Shown here one piece after another: positions 48,272-58,024 of a stretch of 64,000 nt of DNA. Origin of the DNA: Shinella kummerowiae (GTDB taxonomy: Bacteria; Pseudomonadota; Alphaproteobacteria; Rhizobiales; Rhizobiaceae); assembly GCF_009827055.1 (NCBI RefSeq), contig NZ_WUMK01000004.1, positions 434,001 to 498,000 of the forward strand. Direction: 5' to 3'. The position numbers and the translations under genes are program-made. The notes below the pieces were generated by a model. That model had not been told where the DNA came from, did not search any database, and was given only the letters and a program-made list of their open reading frames with translations. The first letter of the stretch is position 1. The number at the start of each line of letters is the position of its first letter.

Positions 48272-49033
48272 TCAATTCTTCAGCTTGTACCCCGTCTTGA
48301 AGATCCACGCCGTGATCGACAGGCACACCACCAGGAAGCCCAGCACCGTCACGAGACTGACGATGGGGTTCACGTCGGCGATCTCGTAGAAACTCCATCG
48401 GAAGCCGGAGACGAGGTAGAGCACCGGGTTGAAGTGGCTGACGGCCTGCCAGAAGGGCGGCAGCATGTCGATCGAGTAGAAGCTGCCGCCGAGGAAGACG
48501 AGTGGCGGCACGATGAGCATGGGGAACAGGTTGAGCTGTTCAAAATCCTTCGCCCAGATGCCGATCATGAAGCCGAACAGGCTGAAGGTCACCGCCGTCA
48601 GCACGAAGAACAGCACCATCATGACGGGATGCTTGATCGTTATGTCGACGAAGAACGAGGCCGTGATGAGGATGATCGTGCCGACGATCAGCCCCTTCGT
48701 CGCCGCCGCCCCGACATAGCCGATGACGATCTCCAGCATCGAGATGGGCGAGGACAGGATCTCGTAGATCGTGCCCATGAACTTCGGAAAATAGATGCCG
48801 AAGGAGCCGTTGCTGATGCACTGGTTGAGCAGCGTCAGCATGATGAGGCCGGGCGCGATGAAGGCGCCGTAGGACACGCCCTCCACCTCCTGCATGCGCG
48901 AGCCGATGGCCGCGCCGAAGACGATGAAATAGAGCGACGTGGTGATGACCGGCGAGACGACGCTCTGCAGCAGCGTGCGGCGCGTGCGTGCCATCTCGAA
49001 CGCGTAAATGGACTTGATCGCCTCGACGTTCAT
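48272..49033 (-). CDS. ABC-2 type transporter permease (YadH-like)
   Basis: A 253-residue inner-membrane permease with six predicted helices (from [20 protein letters not shown] to [20 protein letters not shown]) and the ABC-2 hallmark [20 protein letters not shown]. It pairs with the ATPase gene directly upstream, whose 3' end overlaps its start by 4 bases. Length and partner size match the YadG/YadH exporter of gammaproteobacteria. Substrate unknown. Confidence 0.88.
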   Translation of the reverse strand: MNVEAIKSIYAFEMARTRRTLLQSVVSPVITTSLYFIVFGAAIGSRMQEVEGVSYGAFIAPGLIMLTLLNQCISNGSFGIYFPKFMGTIYEILSSPISMLEIVIGYVGAAATKGLIVGTIILITASFFVDITIKHPVMMVLFFVLTAVTFSLFGFMIGIWAKDFEQLNLFPMLIVPPLVFLGGSFYSIDMLPPFWQAVSHFNPVLYLVSGFRWSFYEIADVNPIVSLVTVLGFLVVCLSITAWIFKTGYKLKN

Positions 49034-49956
49034 TTGCCCTCTCCCACCAATTCCACGAAAATGTCTTCCAGCGAACTCTGCTCGGTGGAGATGTCCTTGA
49101 CCCGAAGCCCCGCCTGCGACAGGGCGGCGAGCAACGAGGATATGCCGGTGCGCTCGCCGGATGCGTTGAATTCATAGACGAGCCGCGCGCCCTCCTCCGA
49201 CAGCGTCAGCCCGAAGGGCGACAACGTGTCGGGGATCGCCGCCAGCGGCTCGGCAAGCTCCACGGTCATTTGCTTGCGGCCGAGCTTGGCCATCAGCGCC
49301 TGCTTTTCCTCGACCAGCAGGATCTCGCCGTGGTTGATGACGCCGATGCGGTCGGCGATCTCCTCGGCTTCCTCGATATAGTGGGTCGTCAGGATGATGG
49401 TGACGCCGTTGGCGCGCAGCCGCTCGACAAGCTGCCACATGTCCTTGCGCAGGCTGACGTCGACGCCCGCCGTCGGCTCGTCGAGGAACAGCACCTTCGG
49501 CTCGTAGGACAGCGCCTTGGCGATGAGCACGCGCCGCCGCATGCCGCCTGAAAGGTGGCGCAGCATCGTGTCCTTCTTGTCGTAGAGCGAGAGGTCCTTG
49601 AGGATGCGCTCGATCAGCGCCGGGTCGGGCTTGCAGCCATGCAGGCCGCGCGAGAAGGAGACCGTGTTCCAAACCGTCTCGAAGGCATCGAGCGTCAGCT
49701 CCTGCGGCACGAGGCCGATGATCGAGCGCGTCCGGCGGAAGTCTTGCTGAATGTCATGCCCGCCGACCGTCACCGTGCCGCTGGTCGGCGTGACGATGCC
49801 GCAGATGATAGAGATCATCGTCGTCTTGCCGGCGCCGTTCGGCCCGAGCAGCGCGAGGATTTCGCCCTCTTCAATATCGAGATCGACGCCCTTCAGCGCC
49901 TTGAACCCGGTTGCGTAGCTCTTGGTGAGATTGCGAATGGAGACGATGGGCGCCAT
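49030..49956 (-). CDS. ABC transporter ATP-binding protein (YadG-like)
   Basis: A 308-residue ATPase that powers the adjacent permease. Walker A is GPNGAGKT (38-45), the signature [15 protein letters not shown], Walker [13 protein letters not shown], and a switch His in [13 protein letters not shown]-terminal extension of about 70 residues ([20 protein letters not shown]) is like that of NodI/YadG-type exporters. It is the first gene of a two-gene operon and lies 93 bases from a TauE-type gene on the same strand. Confidence 0.9.
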   Translation of the reverse strand: MAPIVSIRNLTKSYATGFKALKGVDLDIEEGEILALLGPNGAGKTTMISIICGIVTPTSGTVTVGGHDIQQDFRRTRSIIGLVPQELTLDAFETVWNTVSFSRGLHGCKPDPALIERILKDLSLYDKKDTMLRHLSGGMRRRVLIAKALSYEPKVLFLDEPTAGVDVSLRKDMWQLVERLRANGVTIILTTHYIEEAEEIADRIGVINHGEILLVEEKQALMAKLGRKQMTVELAEPLAAIPDTLSPFGLTLSEEGARLVYEFNASGERTGISSLLAALSQAGLRVKDISTEQSSLEDIFVELVGEGK

Positions 49957-50049
49957 GGGATGGTCCGAAATGAGGAAATTTCATGCGGAAGGACACCCTA
50001 TATGGCGTGTCCCTTGTCAATTTTCACCCGGGCGGGAGAAAAAATTCGC

Positions 50050-50871
50050 TCACCCGTAGATGCTGTAGAGAAAACGCAGCGAAACGAGGATGAGGAAGAC
50101 GCCGAAGCCGAGTTCGAGCTGCCGTTTGCTCATCGAATGGGCGAGCTGCACGCCCCACGGGGTGACGACGAGCGCGATGGGCACGATGAGCGCGACGGCG
50201 ATCCAGTTGATGAAGCCGGTGGAGCCGAGTGGCAGGCCCGGCTCGCCCCAGCCGGCCCAGATATAGCCGAAGATACCGGGAATGGAGATGAGCACGCCAA
50301 CGCCGGAAGAGGTCGCCACCGCCTGGTGGATCGGCCGACCGAACGAGGTCATATAGGTGTTGTTGAGCACGCCGCCGCCAATGCCCATGAGGCCGGAAAG
50401 CGTGCCGATGACGACGCCAGCGATCTGGTTGCCGATGCCTTTCGGCAGTTCGTTGCCGATCCGCCAGCTATCCCGGTTGAACAGCATGCGCAGCGCGACC
50501 AGCAATGCGATGCCGACGAAGACGAGGCGCAGCCCAACGCTGGAAATGAAGGCGGCGATCACCGAGGCGAGGATGGCGCCGAGCGGCAGGGCGATGATCC
50601 AACTCTTCAGCAGGTCGGTATCCACTGCGCTGCGTTTTCGGTGCGCCGTGAAGGAGCGGACCGACGTCGGCACGATGATGGCGATCGAGGTGCCGATGGA
50701 CAGATGCATGCGCACGGCCTCCGGCACGTCGAGATAACCGAACACCTGATAGAACACCGGCACGAGGATCGCCCCACCGCCAATGCCGAAGATGCCGGCG
50801 AGCAGGCCCGACACAACACCCGCGGCAACGAGTGCGAGGGCAAACAGGAACAGGTCGGCAATGGGCGGCAT
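50050..50871 (-). CDS. TauE/SafE-family sulfite/organosulfonate exporter-like permease
   Basis: A 273-residue inner-membrane protein with about eight helices. The family repeat is seen in AGVVSGLLAGIFGIGGGAIL and again in IGTLSGLMGIGGGVLNNTYM, the two matching halves of a TauE/SafE duplication. These permeases export sulfite, sulfoacetate or other anions. No taurine or sulfite genes lie nearby, so the substrate is not assigned. The start codon is preceded by no strong ribosome site. Confidence 0.88.
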   Translation of the reverse strand: MPPIADLFLFALALVAAGVVSGLLAGIFGIGGGAILVPVFYQVFGYLDVPEAVRMHLSIGTSIAIIVPTSVRSFTAHRKRSAVDTDLLKSWIIALPLGAILASVIAAFISSVGLRLVFVGIALLVALRMLFNRDSWRIGNELPKGIGNQIAGVVIGTLSGLMGIGGGVLNNTYMTSFGRPIHQAVATSSGVGVLISIPGIFGYIWAGWGEPGLPLGSTGFINWIAVALIVPIALVVTPWGVQLAHSMSKRQLELGFGVFLILVSLRFLYSIYG

Positions 50872-51244
50872 GGGCGGCTCCTGGACAGGGCCATCGGGAC
50901 GGCGGCGACTCGCGAAAATTTCGCATCTGCGAGACGCCAGATGTCATCAAACCGTGATCCATTTCAACCAGTGTCTGCGCGAGGCCGACGGGAACGGTTT
51001 GCACCCCGCTCCACCCATCGCTCCCCCCTGCGCCCTGCAGCGGCCTTGCTCCCAACCCTGAGGGAGCCCATTGGCGGCCCCATCCGCCCGCTTCCCCCGC
51101 GGAAGCCCGCATGCATCTTCGCCGGTCCGCGCCGGCGCGGGTGACGGAATGTGACGTTCCAGGCAGCAGCACCCCTACATGCGCTGCCACCCCATTTTCG
51201 ACCGGCTCCCCGCCGGTCTTTTTTTGTCCAGTCGAAAGCGCGCC
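50872..51244. other. Gene-free 373-base region with orphan terminator, possible small RNA
   Basis: No convincing protein gene lies here. The plus strand has a hairpin GCTCCC-N8-GGGAGC at 51048-51067, a promoter-like GTGACG-N18-CTACAT at 51151-51180, and an intrinsic terminator at 51200-51225. On the minus strand the region would be the leader of the TauE gene. I searched by eye for SRP, RNase P and tmRNA signatures and found none. A plus-strand non-coding RNA ending near 51225 is a hypothesis. Confidence 0.4.
51200..51225 (+). terminator. Orphan intrinsic terminator
   Basis: Perfect 7-bp stem (GACCGGC / GCCGGTC) with a 5-base loop followed by seven Ts. It reads in the plus direction but the nearest upstream coding sequence is on the minus strand, so it ends no known gene. 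Confidence 0.75.
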
Positions 51245-51898
51245 CTACTTGCCGGCGGAAGCGGCCTCGAAAACCGCAAGCTGATCGGCGAAGGCCTGTT
51301 TGTAGGCCGGCCGCGCTTCGCCACGGGCGATATAGGCGACGAGGTTCGGATAATCTTGCAGCAGGCCCGACGATTCTAGCCGGCGCAGCACATGCACCAT
51401 CATCAGGTCCCCGGCGCTGAAAGCGCCGTCGAGCCATTCGGCATCGCCGAGGTGGCGGGAAAGCCGATCCAGTTGTGCGCACACGCGGCCATCGAGCATC
51501 GGCAGCCGCTCGGCATACCAGGGCTTGTCACGTTCCATCAGATAGGCGGCCGAACGCTCGACGATCGGCGGCTCCACCGTGCCGACTGCGGCAAACATCC
51601 ACATGATCGCCCGCGCCCGCGCACCTACCTCGTTCGGTAGCAGGCCCGCATGCTGTTCGGCGATGTGAAGCACGATCGCCCCCGATTCGAACAGCACGAG
51701 ATCGCCGTCTTCATAGGTCGGGATCTGCCCGAACGGGTGGAGCGAAAGATGCGCCTGCTTCTTCATCGCCGCAAAGGACAGGAGGTGGACGTCGTAGGGC
51801 TGGCCGACCTCTTCGAGTGCCCAGCGGACGCGCATGTCACGCGCCAATCCCCGCCCGCGGTCGGGCGATTGTTCAAATGCGGTTATGGTGACGGTCAT
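51245..51898 (-). CDS. Glutathione S-transferase family protein
   Basis: A 217-residue GST. The thioredoxin-like N-terminus (SPDRGRGLARDMRVRWALEE) precedes FGQIPTYEDGDLVLFESGAI, the cis-Pro and E-S glutathione site, and the C-terminal helical domain has FSAGDLMMVHVLRRLES. It has no close resemblance to the first GST in this window. It probably handles electrophiles or acts in redox buffering. The gene is monocistronic. Confidence 0.88.
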   Translation of the reverse strand: MTVTITAFEQSPDRGRGLARDMRVRWALEEVGQPYDVHLLSFAAMKKQAHLSLHPFGQIPTYEDGDLVLFESGAIVLHIAEQHAGLLPNEVGARARAIMWMFAAVGTVEPPIVERSAAYLMERDKPWYAERLPMLDGRVCAQLDRLSRHLGDAEWLDGAFSAGDLMMVHVLRRLESSGLLQDYPNLVAYIARGEARPAYKQAFADQLAVFEAASAGK

Positions 51899-51995
51899 CT
51901 TGGTTCTCCCTGGCTCTTCGTCTGGAAGACGGTTCGCCCTGCCCTAAACCGACATTGTCACCCGAAATAGCCGCGCCCTTCAGGCGAACGGGATT

Positions 51996-53225
51996 CTACA
52001 GGCTGCAATGCCGGTAGCCGGACTTGCGGGCGCGCAGGTCGAAGTGGAAGTGATCCTTGTGATACCGGTCGCTACCCGGGCCGAGCACGGTGGAAAAATA
52101 CTTGCAGCTGTCGCTGCGTACCGATTTCAGCAGGCCCTTTTCGCGGAAGGCGAAGAAACCCTTCTTCTCGATGGCGATGGCCTTGCCGCTCTTCAGCACG
52201 ATCTTGCCCACATCGATGGCGTTGCCCTTGGCATGTTCGGACATGGCGGCGCCGCGCTGCGAATTCATGGTGCGGCAGGAATAGGACGACATCTGGTGAA
52301 TGGCCGAGACGCCGGAAAGATAGCGCGTGCGCGTCGAGGGTACGAGCTCCTGCTTCACCCAGCGGGCGAAGGCCTCGGTGATCTGGCAGTTGACCTGTGC
52401 GGCCGGCTTGATCTGGATGCCGCCGGAAAGGCCCGACAGTTCGACCGGCCAGGCAATGCCGCACGAGCGCCCTTTGGAAATGCGCGGCACGTCGCGGAAT
52501 TTCACGCCGAGCTTCTGGAGCCGCTGCCGGCAGGCCTTTTCCGAGGCCGGCATGCCGCCCATGGTTTCCGGAAGCTGCATCGGGTTGTTGAGCCGCGGCA
52601 GGAAGGCGACCTGTTCCTCGTCGACGGCCTTGCGGCGGCGGGTCGTGGCCTTGTCCGGCACCTGGAGATAATCGTTGTTTTCCGCCGCCGTGCCGAGTTC
52701 CACCCCGGCCTCCGACATGGGGATCGTATCCGGCTGGCCGATCTGCTGCGGCGTATCCGTGCCGATGCCGTCGACGACGACCTGCGTGGCGTTGCCTTCG
52801 GCGATCTCGTTGGCCTGCGTTTCCGCGAGCCCCTCGACCCGTCCGACGCCGAGCCCCTCGTCCATGTTCACGCCGCCCTCCGGCACCGTGAGTACGCCGG
52901 ACGGGGCCTGTGAAATCTCCATCGCCTCGTCGCTGTCGATCATCGGCAGGCGCTTGTTTTCCGTCACCGGCGTCATCATGGCCGTATCGGCCGTCGCCAC
53001 ACGGCCGGCGGGCTCCTCCACCGGATAGGCGGTGAGATCGCCGCCCGTATCGCCCATATCGTCGACCTGCCGCTCGGAAACCTCCGCCACCGGCCGGATA
53101 GCGCTGACACCGGCGCCATCGATGTCGTCGGGCGGGGTCAGGCCGCCGGAACAGGCGGCAAGAATCGCCGGGACGAGAAGCAGCCCGAGCGGCCTGCGAA
53201 GACGGGAAACGAACGCAATACCCAT
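51996..53225 (-). CDS. Extensin-like lipoprotein
   Basis: A predicted 409-residue envelope lipoprotein ending in an extensin-like C-terminal domain, a fold related to zinc peptidases of peptidoglycan (M15 type). The signal ends in the lipobox LAAC with C25. A long acidic, Asn/Thr-rich linker of about 200 residues follows. The C-terminal domain has KACRQRLQKLGVKFRDVPRI, the metal motifs EHAKGNAIDVG and YHKDHFHFDL. It probably acts at peptidoglycan or the periplasm. Start ATG 53225 with GGAAG upstream; the longer open frame is not lipoprotein-like. Confidence 0.82.
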   Translation of the reverse strand: MGIAFVSRLRRPLGLLLVPAILAACSGGLTPPDDIDGAGVSAIRPVAEVSERQVDDMGDTGGDLTAYPVEEPAGRVATADTAMMTPVTENKRLPMIDSDEAMEISQAPSGVLTVPEGGVNMDEGLGVGRVEGLAETQANEIAEGNATQVVVDGIGTDTPQQIGQPDTIPMSEAGVELGTAAENNDYLQVPDKATTRRRKAVDEEQVAFLPRLNNPMQLPETMGGMPASEKACRQRLQKLGVKFRDVPRISKGRSCGIAWPVELSGLSGGIQIKPAAQVNCQITEAFARWVKQELVPSTRTRYLSGVSAIHQMSSYSCRTMNSQRGAAMSEHAKGNAIDVGKIVLKSGKAIAIEKKGFFAFREKGLLKSVRSDSCKYFSTVLGPGSDRYHKDHFHFDLRARKSGYRHCSL

Positions 53226-53442
53226 TGTCACTTCCGCCTGGCACCGCTTCGCACCATCGCGAAGTCCCGGTTGCACACACCTTTGTCCGGTGATGGTGCA
53301 GGCCGCTTTTGTCCGCAATCGGACGGCGAAGGCCTGAAACCGGACCTGCAGGGCGAGGTGCCTGCATTTCCAGAAGATTTTCCCGCAACAGGGTAAAGGA
53401 AACGTTCCCACCGGCCCCCGGATTCACAGGGGCAACGAAAAA

Positions 53443-53467
53443 CCCCGGCGCTGGTCGAGCGCCGGGG
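53443..53467 (-). terminator. Terminator after the chemoreceptor gene
   Basis: Perfect 10-bp stem (CCCCGGCGCT / AGCGCCGGGG) with a 5-base loop, followed on the minus strand by TTTTTCGTT. It is 30 bases beyond the chemoreceptor stop. Confidence 0.8.
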
Positions 53468-53496
53468 CAAGGAAGTCCGGAGATCGTCTTCTTGGA

Positions 53497-55317
53497 TTAT
53501 GCAGCGCGGCGGCGATGATCCGCCGCCCCGGCCGGGTTCAGCCGGAAGTTCCCGAGCAGCATTTTCAACTGCTCGCTTTCCTGGGTCAGCGTCTGGCCGG
53601 CGGCGTTGGTTTCCTCCACCATCGCGGCGTTCTGCTGGGTCATCTGGTCCATCTGGTTGACCGCCGTGTTGACCTCGGCAAGGCCGGTGGCCTGCTCGCG
53701 GGCAGAGGTGGCAATCGACGTCACCTGCTCGTTGACCTTGTTGACCAGCACCTCGATCTCGGTCAGCGCGTCGCCCGTCGAGCGCACCAGCGCCACGCCG
53801 GTGCCAACTTCCGCGGCCGAATTGCTGATGAGGCCCTTGATTTCCTTCGCTGCATTGGCGGAGCGTTGCGCGAGTTCGCGCACCTCCTGCGCCACGACGG
53901 CGAAACCGCGACCCGCCTCGCCTGCCCGCGCCGCCTCGACGCCGGCATTCAGCGCCAGGAGGTTGGTCTGGAAAGCGATCTCGTCGATCACGCCGATGAT
54001 CTGGCTGATGCGGCTGGAGGCATCCTCGATGCGGCTCATCGCGGCGACGGCATCGCGCACGATCCTGCTGGAGCGGCCGGTCGACTGCTTGGTCTCGGCC
54101 ACCATGCGGCTTGCCTCGGCGGCCCGCTCGGAGGCGCTGCGCACTGTCGCGGTGATCTCGTCGAGGGCGGCGGCGGTTTCCTCCAGCGAGGCCGCCTGCT
54201 GCTCCGTCCGGTGCGAAAGGTTATTCGCCGCTTCGGCGATGCCGCCGGCGCTGCCATGCACGATCTCGGTCGAGTGGGCGATGGCGTTGATCACGCTGGA
54301 CAGCGCATCGACGGCCCGGTTGAAGTCGTCGCGCAGCTTGGCATATTCCGGCGCGATCGCGCCGATGGAAACAGTGAGGTCGCCATTGGCAAGCCGCTCC
54401 AGCGCGCCGCCGACGACATGCATGGCATCCGTCTGGCCCTGGCTCACCTGCCGCTGCCGGCGCTCGCTCTCGCTGCGCTCCTCATCGAGGCGGATCTGCT
54501 GTTCGCCCTCGCGGACACGCAGTTGTGCACGCTCTGCCACGGACTGGCGCAGGATCGAAACCACCTTGGCCATTTCGCCGATCTCGTCCTTGCGGTCGGT
54601 TTCCGGCACGTCGCTCGAAACATCCTCCTCGGCGATGGCCTGCATCGCGGTCTTGAGGCGCCGGATCGGGCCCGTCACGCTCTTCACGATCGCATAGGCG
54701 ACGAGAATGATGGCGAGGCCGCCGACGGCGAGGATCATCGCCGTTTCGATGGCATTGCTGCGGAACATCGCGGCGAGGTCGTCGGCATAGACGCCCGTGC
54801 CGACGATCCAGCCCCAGGGGGCAAAGCCGGCAACATGCGAATATTTCAGCACCGGCTCCTCGAAGCCCGGCTTCGGCCAGTAGTAGTCGACGAAGTCCTG
54901 GCCGGTCGGGCTTGCCTTCACCGCCTTCACGAATTCGGTGAAGATGTGTTTGCCGGTGGGATCGGCCATGCCGGACTGGTCGGTGCCGTCGAGCGCCGGC
55001 TTGATCGGGTGCATGACGATCACGGCATTCATGTCGTTGATCCAGAAGTAGCCGCTGTCCTCGTAGCGCAGCGCCCGCACAGCGTCCTTCGCCCGCGTCT
55101 GCGCCTCGTCGCGCGTCAGCGTGCCGGCAGTTTCAAGTTCGTGATAATGCTTGAACAAGGTCAGCATGCTCTGGTCCATCGCAGCAAGTTTTGCCTTGCG
55201 CTCGACGACCATGGCGTCCTGATAATGGTAGAGGCTATAGACGAGGGCCGCCGCGAAGATGGTCAGGGCCAGACCGACAAGCAATGAAAGTCGCGTGGAA
55301 ATTCTGAAATTCTTCAC
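53497..55317 (-). CDS. Methyl-accepting chemotaxis protein with sCache-type sensor domain
   Basis: A 606-residue membrane chemoreceptor. TM1 is about residues 10-31 and TM2 about 191-211; the 150-residue periplasmic part between them is sCache-like ([20 protein letters not shown], then [20 protein letters not shown]), a fold that binds small acids. A HAMP domain follows, then the signalling hairpin with the highly conserved [20 protein letters not shown]. The GTG start is chosen for GAGGAG upstream. Ligand unknown. Confidence 0.92.
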   Translation of the reverse strand: MKNFRISTRLSLLVGLALTIFAAALVYSLYHYQDAMVVERKAKLAAMDQSMLTLFKHYHELETAGTLTRDEAQTRAKDAVRALRYEDSGYFWINDMNAVIVMHPIKPALDGTDQSGMADPTGKHIFTEFVKAVKASPTGQDFVDYYWPKPGFEEPVLKYSHVAGFAPWGWIVGTGVYADDLAAMFRSNAIETAMILAVGGLAIILVAYAIVKSVTGPIRRLKTAMQAIAEEDVSSDVPETDRKDEIGEMAKVVSILRQSVAERAQLRVREGEQQIRLDEERSESERRQRQVSQGQTDAMHVVGGALERLANGDLTVSIGAIAPEYAKLRDDFNRAVDALSSVINAIAHSTEIVHGSAGGIAEAANNLSHRTEQQAASLEETAAALDEITATVRSASERAAEASRMVAETKQSTGRSSRIVRDAVAAMSRIEDASSRISQIIGVIDEIAFQTNLLALNAGVEAARAGEAGRGFAVVAQEVRELAQRSANAAKEIKGLISNSAAEVGTGVALVRSTGDALTEIEVLVNKVNEQVTSIATSAREQATGLAEVNTAVNQMDQMTQQNAAMVEETNAAGQTLTQESEQLKMLLGNFRLNPAGAADHRRRAA

Positions 55318-55520
55318 CGGGCTCTCCTCGACACCACCGGGCGCAGTGCGCCTTGTCGGCGAAGGTCCCGGAAACCTTTTAAAATCGTCTAAAATTGCAA
55401 CTATCAATTTTAGAGTCTGAGCATGCTCGAAAATGGCGCGTCCGGATTCGCGGCTGCGCATCCGCCCTCTTTCTCCGTCGCCCGCATTGGGCTAGACCGA
55501 AGGGAAACGGAGAGGACCGC

Positions 55521-55901
55521 ATGACCAGCACGCCCAACGGACAGCTCACCCTTCGCACGCTCGCCATGCCGGGCGACGCCAATGCCGCGGGCGATATTTT
55601 CGGCGGCTGGGTCATGGCGCAGATGGACCTTGCATCCGGCATCCGCGCGGCGGAGCGCGCCCAGGGCCGCGTGGTCACGGCCGCCGTCAAGGAAATGGCC
55701 TTCGACCTGCCGGTGAAGATCGGCGACACGCTCAGCATCTACACGGATATCGCCCGCGTCGGCCGCACCTCGATCACGCTGTCCGTCGAGGCCTGGGCGC
55801 AGCGCTACCTCACCACGACGCTCGAAAAGGTGACGGGGGCGACCTTCGTCATGGTGGCGCTCGACAAGGACGGCCATCCGACCCCTGTCCCCGTCGAATA
55901 A
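55521..55901 (+). CDS. YciA-like acyl-CoA thioesterase
   Basis: A 126-residue hotdog-fold thioesterase that hydrolyses acyl-CoA. The catalytic signature is AMPGDANAAGDIFGGWVMAQ followed by MDLASGIRAAERAQGRVVTA, with the active-site Asp in the NAAGDIFGGW region. It begins with an ATG behind GGAGAGGA, 17 bases before a membrane protein gene on the same strand. It is divergent from the chemoreceptor. Confidence 0.9.
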   Translation: MTSTPNGQLTLRTLAMPGDANAAGDIFGGWVMAQMDLASGIRAAERAQGRVVTAAVKEMAFDLPVKIGDTLSIYTDIARVGRTSITLSVEAWAQRYLTTTLEKVTGATFVMVALDKDGHPTPVPVE

Positions 55902-55918
55902 GGCGACAGGAAGCGCCC

Positions 55919-56509
55919 ATGGAACACACGACCCCGGATCCCGCCATTTTCGGCCATGTGCGCATCGTCATCGGCATGGTGGTCAGCCTCACCGTCGCGC
56001 GTCTCTTGACCGGCGTCGCGCTGTTCATCCAGCATCCCGGCAAGGTGAAGGCCTATCCCGTGCATCTTGCCTGGGCTGCCTTCCTTCTCCTGTTTCTGCT
56101 GCATTTCTGGTGGTGGGAGTTCCGTCTCCAGGCACTGACGACGATCGGCTTCGGCGTCTACCTGTTCCTGATCAGCTATTGCTGCCTGTTCTTCCTGCTC
56201 GCCGTCTTCCTGTTTCCGACGACGCTCGACGACTATGCCGGCTACGAGGACTATTTCTACTCCCGGCGAAAATGGTTCTTCGGCGCGTTCGCCCTCGTCT
56301 TCACCGTCGATCTGCTGGACACGGCGCTGAAGGGACAAGCCTATTTCGGCTCCTTCGGCTACGAATACCCGATCCGCAACGTCATCTTCATCCTGCTTTG
56401 CCTCACGGCGGCCTGGACGGCGAGCCGCCGTTTCCACACCGCCTTCGTCAGCCTCGGCATCCTCTACCAGCTAAGCTGGATTTTCCGCGCCTTCGACATG
56501 CTGGAGTGA
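55919..56509 (+). CDS. Hypothetical membrane protein
   Basis: A 196-residue protein with five or six hydrophobic segments, notably VHLAWAAFLLLFLLHFWWWE and FLISYCCLFFLLAVFLFPTT, separated by charged loops. The N-terminal start MEHTTPDPAIFGHVRIVIGM and the aromatic-rich DDYAGYEDYFYSRRKWFFGA are conspicuous. No family recognised. It lies 17 bases after the thioesterase gene and is probably co-transcribed. The decayed DUF1501 gene converges on it with no spacer. Confidence 0.75.
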   Translation: MEHTTPDPAIFGHVRIVIGMVVSLTVARLLTGVALFIQHPGKVKAYPVHLAWAAFLLLFLLHFWWWEFRLQALTTIGFGVYLFLISYCCLFFLLAVFLFPTTLDDYAGYEDYFYSRRKWFFGAFALVFTVDLLDTALKGQAYFGSFGYEYPIRNVIFILLCLTAAWTASRRFHTAFVSLGILYQLSWIFRAFDMLE

Positions 56510-57160
56510 TCATCCGCGCAGGAAGGCCGGCCGCTTGTCGACGACGAGGCCGGGGAAAACGGATGCCTCGAGGTCGCGTGTGGAAATGCCGAACTGCTGG
56601 CGCAGCATGGCCGCCGCGATCTGGCGCAGATCCATCGTCGGCCGCAGATCGCGGTCCTCGAGCAGCTCGCCATCGGCCAGCGACGGCCAGTCGCGATAGA
56701 CCTTGCCCCCGGCAACCGCACCGCCAGCCAAAATAGCGACGCCACCCGTGCCATGGTCCGTACCCGCCGAACCGTTCTCACGCGCCGTCCGTCCGAATTC
56801 CGTGATCGCCAGGATCGCGGTCTTGCGCCAGATTTCGGGAGAGAGGTTCGCCTTGAGCGCGGTGATCGCCGCAGCAAGATCCTTGGTCGGCCGCTGGAAG
56901 ACTCGCGCCTGGCTGAGATGCGTATCCCAGCCGTTGATGGAGAAGCTGGCAATGCGATGGTCCGCCGACAGCATGCCTGCAGTAAATTTCGCCACAGCTT
57001 CGACACCTGGCCTCGGCTTTCCCTTCTTACCGTGGATCGTGTCGGACAACAGGTCCGTGTCCGTGGCCTCCTGCATCGCTGCGGAAAAGCCGCTCGAAGA
57101 AGCCGTTCTGTGAGACAACCGCCTGCTCGACCTTACGGTGCCGGTCGCGGTAAAGGGCAT
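56510..57160 (-). pseudogene. DUF1501 gene remnant (C-terminal half only)
   Basis: An open frame of 216 codons whose last 190 residues match the C-terminal half of DUF1501 proteins: QEATDTDLLSDTIHGKKGKP, SFSINGWDTHLSQARVFQRP, and ILAITEFGRTARENGSAGTD. The usual N-terminal half with its twin-arginine signal is absent; the upstream codons instead coincide, in another frame, with a DUF1800 fragment. The join lies near 57080-57100. An internal deletion joining two once-adjacent genes explains this. It is probably non-functional, though the frame has no internal stop. Confidence 0.75.
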
Positions 57161-57431
57161 TTTTAAGCGCCGTGCTGTAGGGATTGATGCTGCTCTCGCC
57201 GATCATTGCCAGCGTACCGGCCTCACGCGCCTTCCTCGTGTCGGCCTCCACGGTGCGGTAAATGGCAAAGCGCCTGCGGCGTTCAGCAATGCCCTCGAAG
57301 GGAAAGAGACTGGTCTCCCCAACCCCGCGCTCCACCTGAAGGATCAGCGCATCCACGCTGTCCGGCGGTGTTTCGCCTGGCCGTCTGCCGTAGCCGAAGC
57401 GTATGGCCGCCATGGTGGCAAAGCTCGACAT
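57027..57431 (-). pseudogene. DUF1800 gene remnant (N-terminal part only)
   Basis: The N-terminal 115 residues of a DUF1800 protein, starting MSSFATMAAIRFGYGRRPGE and reaching VEQAVVSQNGFFERL, where the family normally goes on for more than 300 residues. Thereafter the frame reads unrelated sequence (RSDAGGHGHG) because the DUF1501 sequence is in another frame. DUF1800 and DUF1501 genes usually lie next to each other in that order. It ends outside any functional protein, so it is scored as broken. Confidence 0.75.
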
Positions 57432-57498
57432 CACACAAGTCCCATCTGATCCATGCGCAATGCTTGCGTCCGATTGCGACTATTTTGGGAGACGCGGC

Positions 57499-57852
57499 CT
57501 ATCCCTTGAACACGAAAGCGGCACCGGCGGCGATCAGCATGAAGCCGATGGCGTGGTTCCAGGTCAGGCTTTCCTTCAGCCAGAACACGGAGAAACCGGC
57601 GAAGACGAGGAGGGTCACGACCTCCTGGATGGTCTTAAGCTGTGCGGCGGAATAGACCTCGTGGCCGATGCGGTTTGCCGGCACCGCCAGGCAATATTCG
57701 AAGAAGGCGATGCCCCAACTCGCCAGAATGGCGATGAAAAGCGGGGCCGACTTGAACTTGAGGTGGCCGTACCAGGCGAAGGTCATGAAGACGTTGGAGA
57801 GGCAGAGCAGCACGATCGGCCAGATGGCCGCGGGGGTGAGGCTGAAAGGCAT
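57499..57852 (-). CDS. DUF486 family small membrane protein
   Basis: A 117-residue protein with four membrane helices, matching the DUF486 family of small drug/metabolite-transporter-like proteins (start LTPAAIWPIVLLCLSNVFMT, then FKSAPLFIAILASWGIAFFE and WNHAIGFMLIAAGAAFVFKG). Function unknown. The start at ATG 57852 is favoured by AGGAAC upstream and by family length; the frame stays open far upstream in an unlikely composition. Confidence 0.87.
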   Translation of the reverse strand: MPFSLTPAAIWPIVLLCLSNVFMTFAWYGHLKFKSAPLFIAILASWGIAFFEYCLAVPANRIGHEVYSAAQLKTIQEVVTLLVFAGFSVFWLKESLTWNHAIGFMLIAAGAAFVFKG

Positions 57853-58024
57853 CGGCGGTTCCTGATTCCCGAGGAGATGGACCAAGGGCATAGCCGACGG
57901 GCCGATACCGTCAAGATCGGTGAGCCGCTGATTCTCGCGATCCCCCGTTAAGACAATCTTATGCCTCCCGCCACACCATCCCCGCGAGCCGTCCAGACGG
58001 CAAACCGACGGGGCTGGACTTAGA

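Noticed and set aside
50872-51226. SRP RNA, RNase P RNA or tmRNA in the TauE upstream region
   Set aside because: I looked for the GGTCAGG/GGAAGCAGCC loop of SRP RNA and GAGGAAAGTCC of RNase P and found neither; a generic small RNA is left as a hypothesis.
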